This document shows, in pieces, positions 16,316-24,042 of a stretch of 27,725 bases of DNA. Every line of letters starts with the position of its first letter. Position 1 is the first letter of the stretch. Source of the stretch: a virus. The notes beneath the pieces are model-generated. The model did no database searches. It was not told the DNA's origin and was given only the letters and a program-made list of their open reading frames with translations. The translations under genes were made by a program, and so were the position numbers. The stretch covers positions 1 through 27,725 of the IMG/VR virus record IMGVR_UViG_3300024255_000123; one strand, given 5' to 3'.

Positions 16316-17241
16316 TGGGTCGCCTAAATGTAACAAACATAGCGGGACTAGATACTTCTGCAACAGTTGAAGGTGTAACTATACCTCAGTTCAATGTGCA
16401 TGTGAATGATCCATTACGTGTTGATGGAACATTACAAATGGAATCTGGAGCGAAGACTCTAAGTATTCCTAACGCACCTGTAAATCAAAGACCAGTCAAA
16501 GGTAAAAGAGTTGGTTCTTTATTTTATAATGAAACTGATAACAGAGTTGAAGCATGGGATGGCACTAATTGGGTAGCATCTGGAACTGGTGCTACTTCTG
16601 CAACAACATTAGGACTTCCCTCTAATCCTGCTCCTAGCGGACAGCATCTAAATTATGCTGGATTTGAGACGGGATATTACTATATTCAACCTAATAACGA
16701 AAGTTTAGCATACAGAATGTATGTTGACAATCGTAGATATGCTGGTGGTTGGACTTGTGCTGTTGTTGTTAGAAGAGAAGATTGTCAATCTCATGTAACT
16801 AACGGTCAGTACGGTACATTTACCAGAACTGATGGTTATCTGCAGGGTCCAATCTATGATGCTCAGGTTACTATCAAGATGGCAGATACTTTTATTCAAA
16901 ACCTGAGGAATAGTAGTCTATATAGAGGGCAGACACCATATTGGTTAGAGTCTGGTCATTGGACTAGTAACTATGGTCCTATCAATCAGTTCTTTCCATT
17001 TGCTATGACTATTGATCTACTCAGTAGTGCAAGTGGTCAAAATGCTCGTACAAACATTGCCTTGCAATATGAAGGACAATTCAATGATAGAAACCCAAAC
17101 ACGGGTACTCGCGGTATGGGAGATCACCATACAGGTGGGACTACTTATTTCGCTTACGGCAGGCATCCTGAGCAAGGGAACCAATGTGGATTCAGACAGG
17201 ATAGTTTAGGTGAAGCAAACGGATGGTTCTGGGTAAAATAA
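16315..17241 (+). CDS. Tail fiber adhesin with degenerate fibrinogen-like C-terminal domain
   Basis: A 308-residue protein. The N-terminal peptide RLNVTNIAGL is nearly the same as that of the 19489 gene. The shared module follows (LSIPNAPVNQRP, then GSLFYNETDNRVEAWDGTNW, residues 49-86). From about residue 103 the pattern SNPAPSG, ETGYYYIQP, AYRMYVDN and AGGWTCAV parallels the fibrinogen-like start of the 18385 protein (NPAPS, DGVYWIDP, QVYCDM, GGGW), but without the Cys of VYCDM. The C-terminal 150 residues are unlike known enzymes and probably form the receptor-binding face. It starts on TAATG, and only one base separates it from the next fiber gene. The fold assignment is inference from motif spacing. 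Confidence 0.72.
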   Translation: MGRLNVTNIAGLDTSATVEGVTIPQFNVHVNDPLRVDGTLQMESGAKTLSIPNAPVNQRPVKGKRVGSLFYNETDNRVEAWDGTNWVASGTGATSATTLGLPSNPAPSGQHLNYAGFETGYYYIQPNNESLAYRMYVDNRRYAGGWTCAVVVRREDCQSHVTNGQYGTFTRTDGYLQGPIYDAQVTIKMADTFIQNLRNSSLYRGQTPYWLESGHWTSNYGPINQFFPFAMTIDLLSSASGQNARTNIALQYEGQFNDRNPNTGTRGMGDHHTGGTTYFAYGRHPEQGNQCGFRQDSLGEANGWFWVK

Positions 17242-17242
17242 C

Positions 17243-18385
17243 ATGAGTAAGTTATACGTTGGAGATATAGCAGGTCCTATTCTTGGTGTTGTAAGAACTC
17301 AAGCAGGAACCACCATGAAGATCAACATTGAGTTAGATGCTCAATGTGGTAATGGTGCCCTAAAACTTCCTGCTATTACTAATAGTCAGAGACCTTCTAG
17401 TCCTGTTGCAGGTCAGTTATGTTATAATACTGAACAAAACAGGGCTGAGATATACAATGGTGCCACTTGGGTTGCTGTTAGTGTATCGACTGAACTTTCT
17501 GCTGGTATGACAGCAACTGGTGGCAACTTTACATATGACTATGATGGTTGGCGCATTCATACATTTACTAGCAACGGTACATTCAACGTTACTGCCGCAG
17601 GATATGCTGAGGTATTGATGGTTGGTGGCGGCGGAGGCGGCGGAGGTCGCTCTGGCGCTGGTGGAGGAGGCGGTGGTCTCGTTTATTATGGTGCCGAACA
17701 ACCTAGAATTGGTACAGAAAAGCATTTTCCTACTACTGGTAATCACACTGTTACTGTAGGAATTATTGGTGGTGGTGGAGCTGGTACTGGCGTCCCTGGT
17801 AATAATGGTGGTAACACTACTATCAGTGGTCCTGGATCATTTGTAAATATCACTGCTATTGGCGGTGGTGGAGGCGGTGCTGACGGGCAGAACAACGGGT
17901 CTAACGGTGGATCTGGTGGCGGTGGTAGATATGATGCAAACGGTGGTACTGGACAGCAATCTGGATCTGCTACAGGTGGTTTTGGCACTAATGGTGGATA
18001 TGGTACATCGAACACCTGGAATGCAGGTGGAGGCGGCGGTGCTTTGATGCCTGGTAACAGAGGTTGGGGACCATCTACTGGTGGTAACAACTCCGTCTCT
18101 GGTGAATGTGGTGATGGTGGTATTGGTCTTCAGTATAAAATTTCTGGTGCTAATAAGTATTATGCAGGAGGCGGTGGTGGAGGATCACACGACCCCGCTC
18201 ATACTGGAGGTTTTGGTGGTCCTGGTGGCGGGGGAAATGGCGGTGCTCCTGGAGGAAACAACGGGGGTATAGGTGGTGTCGATAACACTGGCGGTGGTGG
18301 TGGAGGAGGTTCAACCAACTCTGGCAACGGTGGCGGTGGCGGCGCAGGCGGTACTGGTGTAGTAATTATCAGGTATAGAATCTAA
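17243..18385 (+). CDS. Tail fiber adhesin with glycine-rich (polyglycine) domain
   Basis: A 380-residue protein. Residues 1-80 hold the shared N-terminal peptide (SKLYVGDIAG) and module (LKLPAITNSQRPSSPVAGQL, then CYNTEQNRAEIYNGATWV). A linker with WRIHTFTSNGTFNVTAAG (about 103-120) leads into a domain that is mostly Gly runs from residue 127 to the end, closing with TGVVIIRYRI. This 'sGtF.v..aG..v..l.vGgGGgG ... G.viirY' layout is a known glycine-rich domain class in phages and bacteria. In T-even type phages such as Salmonella phage S16, glycine runs form a polyglycine-II helix bundle that presents host-binding loops, so the variable segments between the Gly runs here are candidate receptor loops. 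It shares TAATG with the next gene. Confidence 0.78.
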   Translation: MSKLYVGDIAGPILGVVRTQAGTTMKINIELDAQCGNGALKLPAITNSQRPSSPVAGQLCYNTEQNRAEIYNGATWVAVSVSTELSAGMTATGGNFTYDYDGWRIHTFTSNGTFNVTAAGYAEVLMVGGGGGGGGRSGAGGGGGGLVYYGAEQPRIGTEKHFPTTGNHTVTVGIIGGGGAGTGVPGNNGGNTTISGPGSFVNITAIGGGGGGADGQNNGSNGGSGGGGRYDANGGTGQQSGSATGGFGTNGGYGTSNTWNAGGGGGALMPGNRGWGPSTGGNNSVSGECGDGGIGLQYKISGANKYYAGGGGGGSHDPAHTGGFGGPGGGGNGGAPGGNNGGIGGVDNTGGGGGGGSTNSGNGGGGGAGGTGVVIIRYRI

Positions 18386-19461
18386 TGAGTACAGTAAAAA
18401 CAGCGAGTATTGAAGGAACATCTGATAACGATTTTGTCGTTGTCGTACCTAGTGATGGCAACCTAATTATTGGTGGTGGACTAGAGTTTGGTGGTGATGC
18501 AACTTTATCAATTCCTGTAGGTACTACTGCACAAAGACCTACTGGTCAGGCATTACAAACAGGCATGATTAGATTCAATACTGATGTAGGATTTATTGAG
18601 GTCTATACAGGTGCTAACTGGATCAATTTTGGAGAGACTACAGCATCAGGTAGTTATGTAGATTTAGGAACACAGGCAAATCCTGCCCCATCTGCACTTG
18701 CTATCAAGAAACAGTATCCTAATGCACCTGATGGTGTCTATTGGATTGATCCATCTGGAACTGGTGGTGGTGCCTTTGGTCCTACTCAAGTATATTGTGA
18801 CATGACTACCGATGGTGGTGGTTGGATGATGGTCGCATATGCAGGTAATATCAACACCAACAAAACAAACACTGTTGGCAGTAACTATCTACCATTATTC
18901 AATACATATGGTACGTTATCTTCTACTGCAAAAACTAATAGAACTGCGTTTTCACGCATGGACTTTGCAAAAGCAATTGAAGGTGCAAGTGATACGAGTC
19001 AGATGATGGCACGCCGTACTGAATGTCAGAGTAAAATCTTTATTTGGGAAGTAACTGAACTGAATAGATTTGACACGACGGCGAATGTAAACTGGACATT
19101 TCCTGCCAACAATATTGGTACTGTTATTCGTAAATGCAGAATGAGCAATAAAGGACCTATGGGTCTGGTCTCTAGGGATTACATTGCAGGTGAAGCAGAT
19201 CGCGTACGTTATGAAAACGGACCATCATATCCTGGTATTGCATGGAACTCTAGTTTCAATGCTAATAATGATAACAGTGGTAATTTTGAGCAATTCTTAG
19301 TACGTCGCTCTATTTTGTACTGGGAGACAGGCGAGAGTAGTTATCAGGCAAACCAGTGGTTCCACGCTGATCCAATGCATTTAGCAGCATCTCGTGGTCC
19401 TGATAATGCAGTACAGGATATGGAGTTCTATTTCCGAGAGGAAGAACCTGGATTCTCATAA
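18385..19461 (+). CDS. Tail fiber adhesin with fibrinogen/intelectin-like lectin domain
   Basis: A 358-residue protein. The shared fiber module is at residues 40-82 (LSIPVGTTAQRP, then GMIRFNTDVGFIEVYTGANW). From about residue 97 comes a clear fibrinogen-related start: NPAPS, then PDGVYWIDPSGTGGGAFGP, QVYCDMTTDGGGWMMVAYAG. The C-terminus (ADPMHLAASRGPDN, then MEFYFRE) is more like intelectins, whose fold ends in a comparable FYFR-type strand, than like vertebrate fibrinogen. Such domains bind sugars or acetyl groups on surfaces, so this is probably the most direct glycan-binding tip of the set. It is the last gene of the operon, and its TAA forms part of the next late promoter. Domain recognition is good for the first 60 residues and moderate for the remainder. 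Confidence 0.8.
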   Translation: MSTVKTASIEGTSDNDFVVVVPSDGNLIIGGGLEFGGDATLSIPVGTTAQRPTGQALQTGMIRFNTDVGFIEVYTGANWINFGETTASGSYVDLGTQANPAPSALAIKKQYPNAPDGVYWIDPSGTGGGAFGPTQVYCDMTTDGGGWMMVAYAGNINTNKTNTVGSNYLPLFNTYGTLSSTAKTNRTAFSRMDFAKAIEGASDTSQMMARRTECQSKIFIWEVTELNRFDTTANVNWTFPANNIGTVIRKCRMSNKGPMGLVSRDYIAGEADRVRYENGPSYPGIAWNSSFNANNDNSGNFEQFLVRRSILYWETGESSYQANQWFHADPMHLAASRGPDNAVQDMEFYFREEEPGFS

Positions 19462-19464
19462 ATA
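19457..19464 (+). promoter_or_regulatory. T4-type late promoter (CATAAATA)
   Basis: CATAAATA contains the TAA stop (19459-19461) of the fibrinogen-like adhesin and lies 24 bases upstream of the ATG at 19489. AGAAGAGG at 19470-19477 may assist translation. Confidence 0.8.
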
Positions 19465-19488
19465 AACAAGAAGAGGTAACTATACGAA

Positions 19489-20982
19489 ATGTCTAGACTA
19501 AATGTTGATAGAATCTCAGGTCTAACTGCTGGAACGGGTGCTCCCGAACTAGAGATTGACAGTAGTGGTCGTTTCAATTTCGATAGCGGTACTCTGTATA
19601 TTGACTCGGTGAATAATCGAGTGGGTGTTGGTACTCAGACTCCAAGCGTGTCTATGGACATGGGTGGTGCTACTGATGGCATGGTTCTCCCTAAGGGCAC
19701 AGACGCTCAGAGACCTGGATCACCTGCAACAGGTATGCTGAGGTATAACACTACGTCAGGCAAGGTTGAGGTCTACGACGCATCCAACACCTGGGCAGAT
19801 GTGGGTGGTGGCATTCCTGAGATGAATGATGACACTTCAGGATCAGTCCTACGTTGTCGTCGTGCTAATGGTAATGCATATGACGATGATACTACTAGAA
19901 ATAATGATACTTACGAAGCATATTGGACACACGATCTAGACGCAAACTATAGACTAGAAAACCTCACACAGTGGCCCTTCAGATTTATTATCAACCGTGG
20001 ATATACTATCGGTGGATATAAGAACGCTGCTCCTTATCGTAATGGTAACCGTACTACTCACTCTGCTGACGTTACACTGTCACTAGGTGATGTTATTGAT
20101 AGATCTGCTGCATACATTGGCGGATCAGCAAACGGTATCAACCTCTTTGTTTACAACTGTGCTAACTCTTGGTTGCCTGCTGTTGCAAACACCTGTTCAT
20201 ATTCAATGATTACGGAAACAAACCGTGGTCAGAATAGCAACTGGAATACACTGAGAAACAGATCTTACTCTGGTGCATGGACTGATTTCCTTGGCAACCA
20301 ATGGTATACAAACAACGGTAGAAACAGAGCATATATTACTTCAGGTAATGGTAACACTGATCGTCACGATCTCAATACTGAGGTGATGCTAAGCGATATT
20401 AGTGGATCTATCAACCGTGTTGCACACGCTGAAGGTGAGTATTACTCCTGGGTGTCTACAGGTCACTACAGATTTGAATTCTCTAGTGAATCATATACTG
20501 CCTGGTCTAACTATGCACCAGCACCTAACAGTGGTGGTCTGAATAAGCACCTTAGGACTAGAATTGGTTTCTTCTATTGCTCTGAGGGTACAAACAGAAA
20601 CAGAGCGATCACGAAGCGTCGTGACTCTGATGCTGTCATTCTACGTTCTGGTATTACAAAACCAGAAGCTGGTGGTGAAGAGAACCAGCACACTGGCATG
20701 AACAAAGGTTACTGCATCTCTAACTATAACGGAGCACAGAACAATAACTCTTGGATCTATTACTATTACGTTGATACTATTCTCTTCGCTGACTCAACTA
20801 TCACATACAGAAAAGGTATTCCTGGATCATCCTCTGGTGTAGGACGTGAGGCAGGAGACATGATTGGTGCTGGTATTGTTCCACGTTCCTACATGACTTA
20901 CACAGGTTCTGGTTATCAGGCAATCGGCGGTGAACCACTTGCTGATGGCACTGGTGCATATGGTGGTTTCGGTTCTTACTAA
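19489..20982 (+). CDS. Tail fiber/adhesin protein with large unrecognised C-terminal domain
   Basis: A 497-residue protein. The N-terminal SRLNVDRISGL peptide is followed by a shaft motif (DSVNNRVGVGTQTPSVSMDM) and the shared module (MVLPKGTDAQRPGSPATGML, then RYNTTSGKVEVYDASNTW). The remaining ~380 residues are Asn/Tyr/Arg rich. They contain a run RGYTIGGYKNAAPYRNGNRT followed by SLGDVIDRSAAYIGGS, which hints at Kelch-like or beta-propeller blades, and a Gly/Tyr C-terminus. It has its own late promoter. It is the largest member of the adhesin family, and the C-terminal domain is probably receptor binding. I do not recognise that domain with certainty. Confidence 0.74.
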   Translation: MSRLNVDRISGLTAGTGAPELEIDSSGRFNFDSGTLYIDSVNNRVGVGTQTPSVSMDMGGATDGMVLPKGTDAQRPGSPATGMLRYNTTSGKVEVYDASNTWADVGGGIPEMNDDTSGSVLRCRRANGNAYDDDTTRNNDTYEAYWTHDLDANYRLENLTQWPFRFIINRGYTIGGYKNAAPYRNGNRTTHSADVTLSLGDVIDRSAAYIGGSANGINLFVYNCANSWLPAVANTCSYSMITETNRGQNSNWNTLRNRSYSGAWTDFLGNQWYTNNGRNRAYITSGNGNTDRHDLNTEVMLSDISGSINRVAHAEGEYYSWVSTGHYRFEFSSESYTAWSNYAPAPNSGGLNKHLRTRIGFFYCSEGTNRNRAITKRRDSDAVILRSGITKPEAGGEENQHTGMNKGYCISNYNGAQNNNSWIYYYYVDTILFADSTITYRKGIPGSSSGVGREAGDMIGAGIVPRSYMTYTGSGYQAIGGEPLADGTGAYGGFGSY

Positions 20983-20994
20983 TAGGAAATAACA

Positions 20995-21903
20995 ATGCGT
21001 ACATACTATCTCGCAAAAGCAGGCAAATGGATGAACTCGATGCCAGATGAGTTCGTCAACTATTATTCTGTCCTAGATTGGATCTCATTTTCTGTTGCGA
21101 CATCGAATAAGACTATCTTTGAAGATACTTATAATATGACTAATCCTCAGAATAGATTCTATATTCTGAATGAAATGATAGCAAGTAAAGGATTTAGATC
21201 CTTTGCTGAGGTTAGAGATAATATCAAAGTAATCAGAACGGATCTTGAAGGTGGTGAGATCATTGATAACACTGCTGCTGGTGGTGTTGATACTGATGAA
21301 GACAACGTGAGTTCTGTAACTAACTCTTGGGAACCTACGTCATTTGCATTTGATCCACAACTAAAATTCCTTACTGTTAGTCAACCAACTCAAAATCCTG
21401 GTGAGAAGGTCACACTTCCCTTTGATCAGCAACGAAAGGATGCAACTGTTCTGGCAATGAAAGCAGTCGCTAAGGCAGTTATTGAAGAAGAAATGGATAA
21501 GCGTCTTGCAAAACTTGATCTGAATAATACGTTAGAACAAGTAACATTTGAGTATCAATGGGAAGAAGCACAAGCATGGGCAGCAGATAATACTGCTGAT
21601 GTACCCATCTTGACAGCACTTGCTACTGCTAGGGGCTTGACAGTTGAGGATATTGTTGCTAAAGTCAACACTGCAAGGGTCAATCACAGGACTAGAGTAA
21701 CTACTCTGCTTCAGAAGATGGCACAAGTAAAGCAGGCATACAAAAACTGCGCTACAATCAAAGAGATGAACATTTTCTATGAAGACTATTTCAACATTGA
21801 AATGCCACAAACACAAGCAGTTGAGACTGGCAGACTTGTCATCGATGAAGAAACTGGTAAAGAGACCCGCACTAAGGAGTTAGGAATCGGTTTCGCTTTC
21901 TGA
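20995..21903 (+). CDS. Virion/assembly protein with tail-fiber-chaperone-like segment
   Basis: A 302-residue protein preceded by a good ribosome-binding site (AGGAAA just before the ATG). Residues ~186-245 (EYQWEEAQAWAADNTADVPI, then LTALATARGLTVEDIVAKVN) follow the 'eA.a.lad..a.tPlLdaLaaarGl....l..kV' pattern found in DUF4376-like or tail-fiber-assembly chaperone proteins. The N-terminal part (MRTYYLAKAGKWMNSMPDEF, then VNYYSVLDW) is unfamiliar. Its place immediately after five fiber genes fits a chaperone for their trimerisation, as in T4 gp38/gp57A-type systems. The family match is modest, and it could instead be a structural protein. Confidence 0.6.
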   Translation: MRTYYLAKAGKWMNSMPDEFVNYYSVLDWISFSVATSNKTIFEDTYNMTNPQNRFYILNEMIASKGFRSFAEVRDNIKVIRTDLEGGEIIDNTAAGGVDTDEDNVSSVTNSWEPTSFAFDPQLKFLTVSQPTQNPGEKVTLPFDQQRKDATVLAMKAVAKAVIEEEMDKRLAKLDLNNTLEQVTFEYQWEEAQAWAADNTADVPILTALATARGLTVEDIVAKVNTARVNHRTRVTTLLQKMAQVKQAYKNCATIKEMNIFYEDYFNIEMPQTQAVETGRLVIDEETGKETRTKELGIGFAF

Positions 21904-21912
21904 ACTATATAA
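21903..21912 (+). promoter_or_regulatory. AACTATATAA motif, possible promoter, copy 1
   Basis: AACTATATAA starts at the last base of the preceding stop codon, 18 bases before the ATG at 21931. An identical 10-mer is found at 25395-25404 in the same relation to stop and start. No convincing -35 is present. It may be a phage-specific -10 element. Confidence 0.4.
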
Positions 21913-21930
21913 TTTAGGTAACTAATCATT

Positions 21931-22689
21931 ATGTCATTATCCGCTGATCAGATTATTGACTATTCTGTGAAATATGCAAGCGGTCAAACAAAGTATCAAA
22001 ATGAAACTTTTGTTGGTAAGTCGCATGTCACAAAATATCGTCAAGTAAGACAAGCATTGCTTGAACTTGAGAACAGAACCCATTCACTGAAGAAAATTGA
22101 ATTTGAAATTGAACGCGAGAAAGTTCATCAGAAGTATATCGAGAGGCGTCTTGAAGAGTGCGGAGATGACTATGAGCGTGAGTTGCTACAGATCGATCAC
22201 AAAGATAAGGTCATCGATATTGAGATCGCAGAGCGTAAGTATAAGCGCCAGGTAAAAGAATCTGATCATTTTGTCAAGATGGTCCAAGATGCATGTGAGA
22301 CAGAAGAAGATCTTCTGCGCTATTGGAATGATGATGAGGAAGAAGAGAAGAAATATTGGATCGCTCGTATGGGCAAACAGGCAGCACTTGACATGATGTC
22401 ATTCGGTCGTATTAGTGTTGGTAATTTAGATTCTATCTCGATGATGCCTGAGGAGGATCAACTAAAAGCATTGTCAATTGGTTTCCAATACAGTAACTTG
22501 TTAGGTTCACAGTTACAGAAGATTGAAAGAGCATTGAAACCTGCTGCTAACGAATTGCTGCGTGATCCTAATAACTTTACACTTCCTAGTTGGGAAGGTA
22601 TTGAGGACACAATGAATATTCCTCTCCATGATATGATCACTGGTGGTAGTGATGCTATCACTAACATGTTGCAAGGATCTGAGGACTGA
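21931..22689 (+). CDS. Coiled-coil protein of unknown function
   Basis: A 252-residue, highly charged protein. Residues ~40-125 (LLELENRTHSLKKIEFEIER, then VHQKYIERRLEECG and further Lys/Glu heptads) predict a long coiled coil, followed by an acidic patch (WNDDEEEEKKYW). The C-terminal third is more globular. Similar coiled-coil proteins lie near the fiber region of marine T4-like phages and have no assigned function. An assembly or bridging role is plausible given fibers upstream and oxygenases downstream. Its stop overlaps the first oxygenase start (TGATG). No enzyme motif is visible. Confidence 0.7.
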   Translation: MSLSADQIIDYSVKYASGQTKYQNETFVGKSHVTKYRQVRQALLELENRTHSLKKIEFEIEREKVHQKYIERRLEECGDDYERELLQIDHKDKVIDIEIAERKYKRQVKESDHFVKMVQDACETEEDLLRYWNDDEEEEKKYWIARMGKQAALDMMSFGRISVGNLDSISMMPEEDQLKALSIGFQYSNLLGSQLQKIERALKPAANELLRDPNNFTLPSWEGIEDTMNIPLHDMITGGSDAITNMLQGSED

Positions 22690-23360
22690 TGTCATACTTT
22701 AGTTATGATGGTCCATCCGCTCCGATGGATTCATTTGTGCATGAAATTTTTTCTGTGCCATTGTTTGAATTTACATGTGCTGTTGAGGAACAGCGTGATA
22801 TTGTAAAAGAACTGCAAAAACCTTTACAGAATCAACATTTTACACCACAAGGTGAAGAGCAAGATGCATTTTCATCTCGTGATACACTACATGAAGAACC
22901 ACTATTCAAGAATTTTGGTATCAAAGTAGTTAGCGCACTCAATAATGTATGGGACAAGTGTGGTTATATGGATATCGAACCATATATCACATCGATGTGG
23001 GGCAACTCATTGAATACTGGTGGTTCTCTTCATCCTCATGCACATAGTAATTCATTTTTCTCTGGAGTATGGTATCCTAATGATGTAGAGATTGATGACA
23101 TGGGTGGTGGATGTGTAAAGTTCATCGATCCATTATCATCTCGATATCAAATTATGCCAAGGATTAGGAAAACTAACAAGTTCAACTCAGGCGAAATTAT
23201 TATTCGTCCTAAGAAGAGTATGCTACTAATTTTTCCTTCTTGGTTGGAACATTGTACAGTTCCATCAACGTTAGATAAACCAAGATATAGTATCTCATTC
23301 AATATTTGGATGACAGGTAAACTTGGACATGACTTCGCCCTAAATCGATTAGAATTTTGA
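22689..23360 (+). CDS. 2OG-Fe(II) oxygenase-like protein 1
   Basis: A 223-residue protein of the phage 2-oxoglutarate/Fe(II) oxygenase-like group (TIGR02466 type). Metal site: HPHAHSNSFFSGVWY gives His115/117/119. The distal site is IFPSWLEHCTVPSTLDKPRY, with His188, and Arg199 to bind 2-oxoglutarate before SISFN. These enzymes hydroxylate proteins, nucleic acids or small molecules; here the substrate is unknown. It is the first of four consecutive related genes and overlaps the coiled-coil gene by one base. All expected metal and cosubstrate residues are present, so it is probably active. Confidence 0.8.
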   Translation: MSYFSYDGPSAPMDSFVHEIFSVPLFEFTCAVEEQRDIVKELQKPLQNQHFTPQGEEQDAFSSRDTLHEEPLFKNFGIKVVSALNNVWDKCGYMDIEPYITSMWGNSLNTGGSLHPHAHSNSFFSGVWYPNDVEIDDMGGGCVKFIDPLSSRYQIMPRIRKTNKFNSGEIIIRPKKSMLLIFPSWLEHCTVPSTLDKPRYSISFNIWMTGKLGHDFALNRLEF

Positions 23361-23361
23361 C

Positions 23362-24042
23362 ATGGAACAAATAAGCAGTAATGTGATTGAGGTATTCCCT
23401 CAAGCGATTGGCGTTTATCGTATGCCTCAGAATGGCATTGATGATGTAAAAGAAAAATCTTTTGGAGTAATAGATCAGTATGCTGCTGATACTAATGTCT
23501 CTAGGATGAATGGTAATAGTATTGATCTACAACATTTTTTCAATACTGGTGGTCAATGCCTTCTCGATGAACCTGGGTGGGATAAGTTTCATTCATGGAT
23601 CAAAGAATGTACGTTAGACTATATTACTAACACACTAGGATATAAGTGTGAGTCTGTTGTTGTCACTGATTGTTGGTTGAACAAGTGTGATTATGCTGGG
23701 TATCAGTTCATGCACTGCCACAGTAATTCATTCATCAGTGGTACATATTATGTCAACTTTGAGACTGGTAAGCATCCACATCTAGGATTTCAGTTCCCTG
23801 GTGGTGTCCCTGGTGCCATGCACAAACCATACTTAGAACTGACAGAATCTAAGCAGACTAAGTATAATTCTACTGGTGCTATTCTTCCTAATCGAGAAGG
23901 TGATCTGATGTTGTGGCAATCTAATCTACTGCATGGATATGAGAATAGTCATGCAGACAATCGTGTAAGTATCTCATTCAATGTTCTTCCTGAGGTACTC
24001 GATTGTAGAGGTACATATTCATTCAAGGTGGTAAAGCAATGA
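23362..24042 (+). CDS. 2OG-Fe(II) oxygenase-like protein 2
   Basis: A 226-residue relative of the gene just upstream, with MHCHSNSFISGTYYV (His118/His120) and LMLWQSNLLHGYENSHADNR (His191, Arg201), then VSISFN. Overall sequence outside these motifs differs strongly, so it is an old paralogue and not a recent copy. It starts one base after the previous gene and overlaps the next by ATGA, which makes joint expression almost certain. Substrate unknown. Confidence 0.8.
   Translation: MEQISSNVIEVFPQAIGVYRMPQNGIDDVKEKSFGVIDQYAADTNVSRMNGNSIDLQHFFNTGGQCLLDEPGWDKFHSWIKECTLDYITNTLGYKCESVVVTDCWLNKCDYAGYQFMHCHSNSFISGTYYVNFETGKHPHLGFQFPGGVPGAMHKPYLELTESKQTKYNSTGAILPNREGDLMLWQSNLLHGYENSHADNRVSISFNVLPEVLDCRGTYSFKVVKQ

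Noticed and set aside
17743-18090. Pro-rich antisense ORF of 115 residues
   Set aside because: It is the reverse complement of the Gly-rich codons of the adhesin; composition fully explains it.
17600-18380. Repetitive Gly-codon tract as a possible DNA repeat or CRISPR-like array
   Set aside because: The repeats are irregular GGT/GGC/GGA codons within one open frame, without regular spacers.
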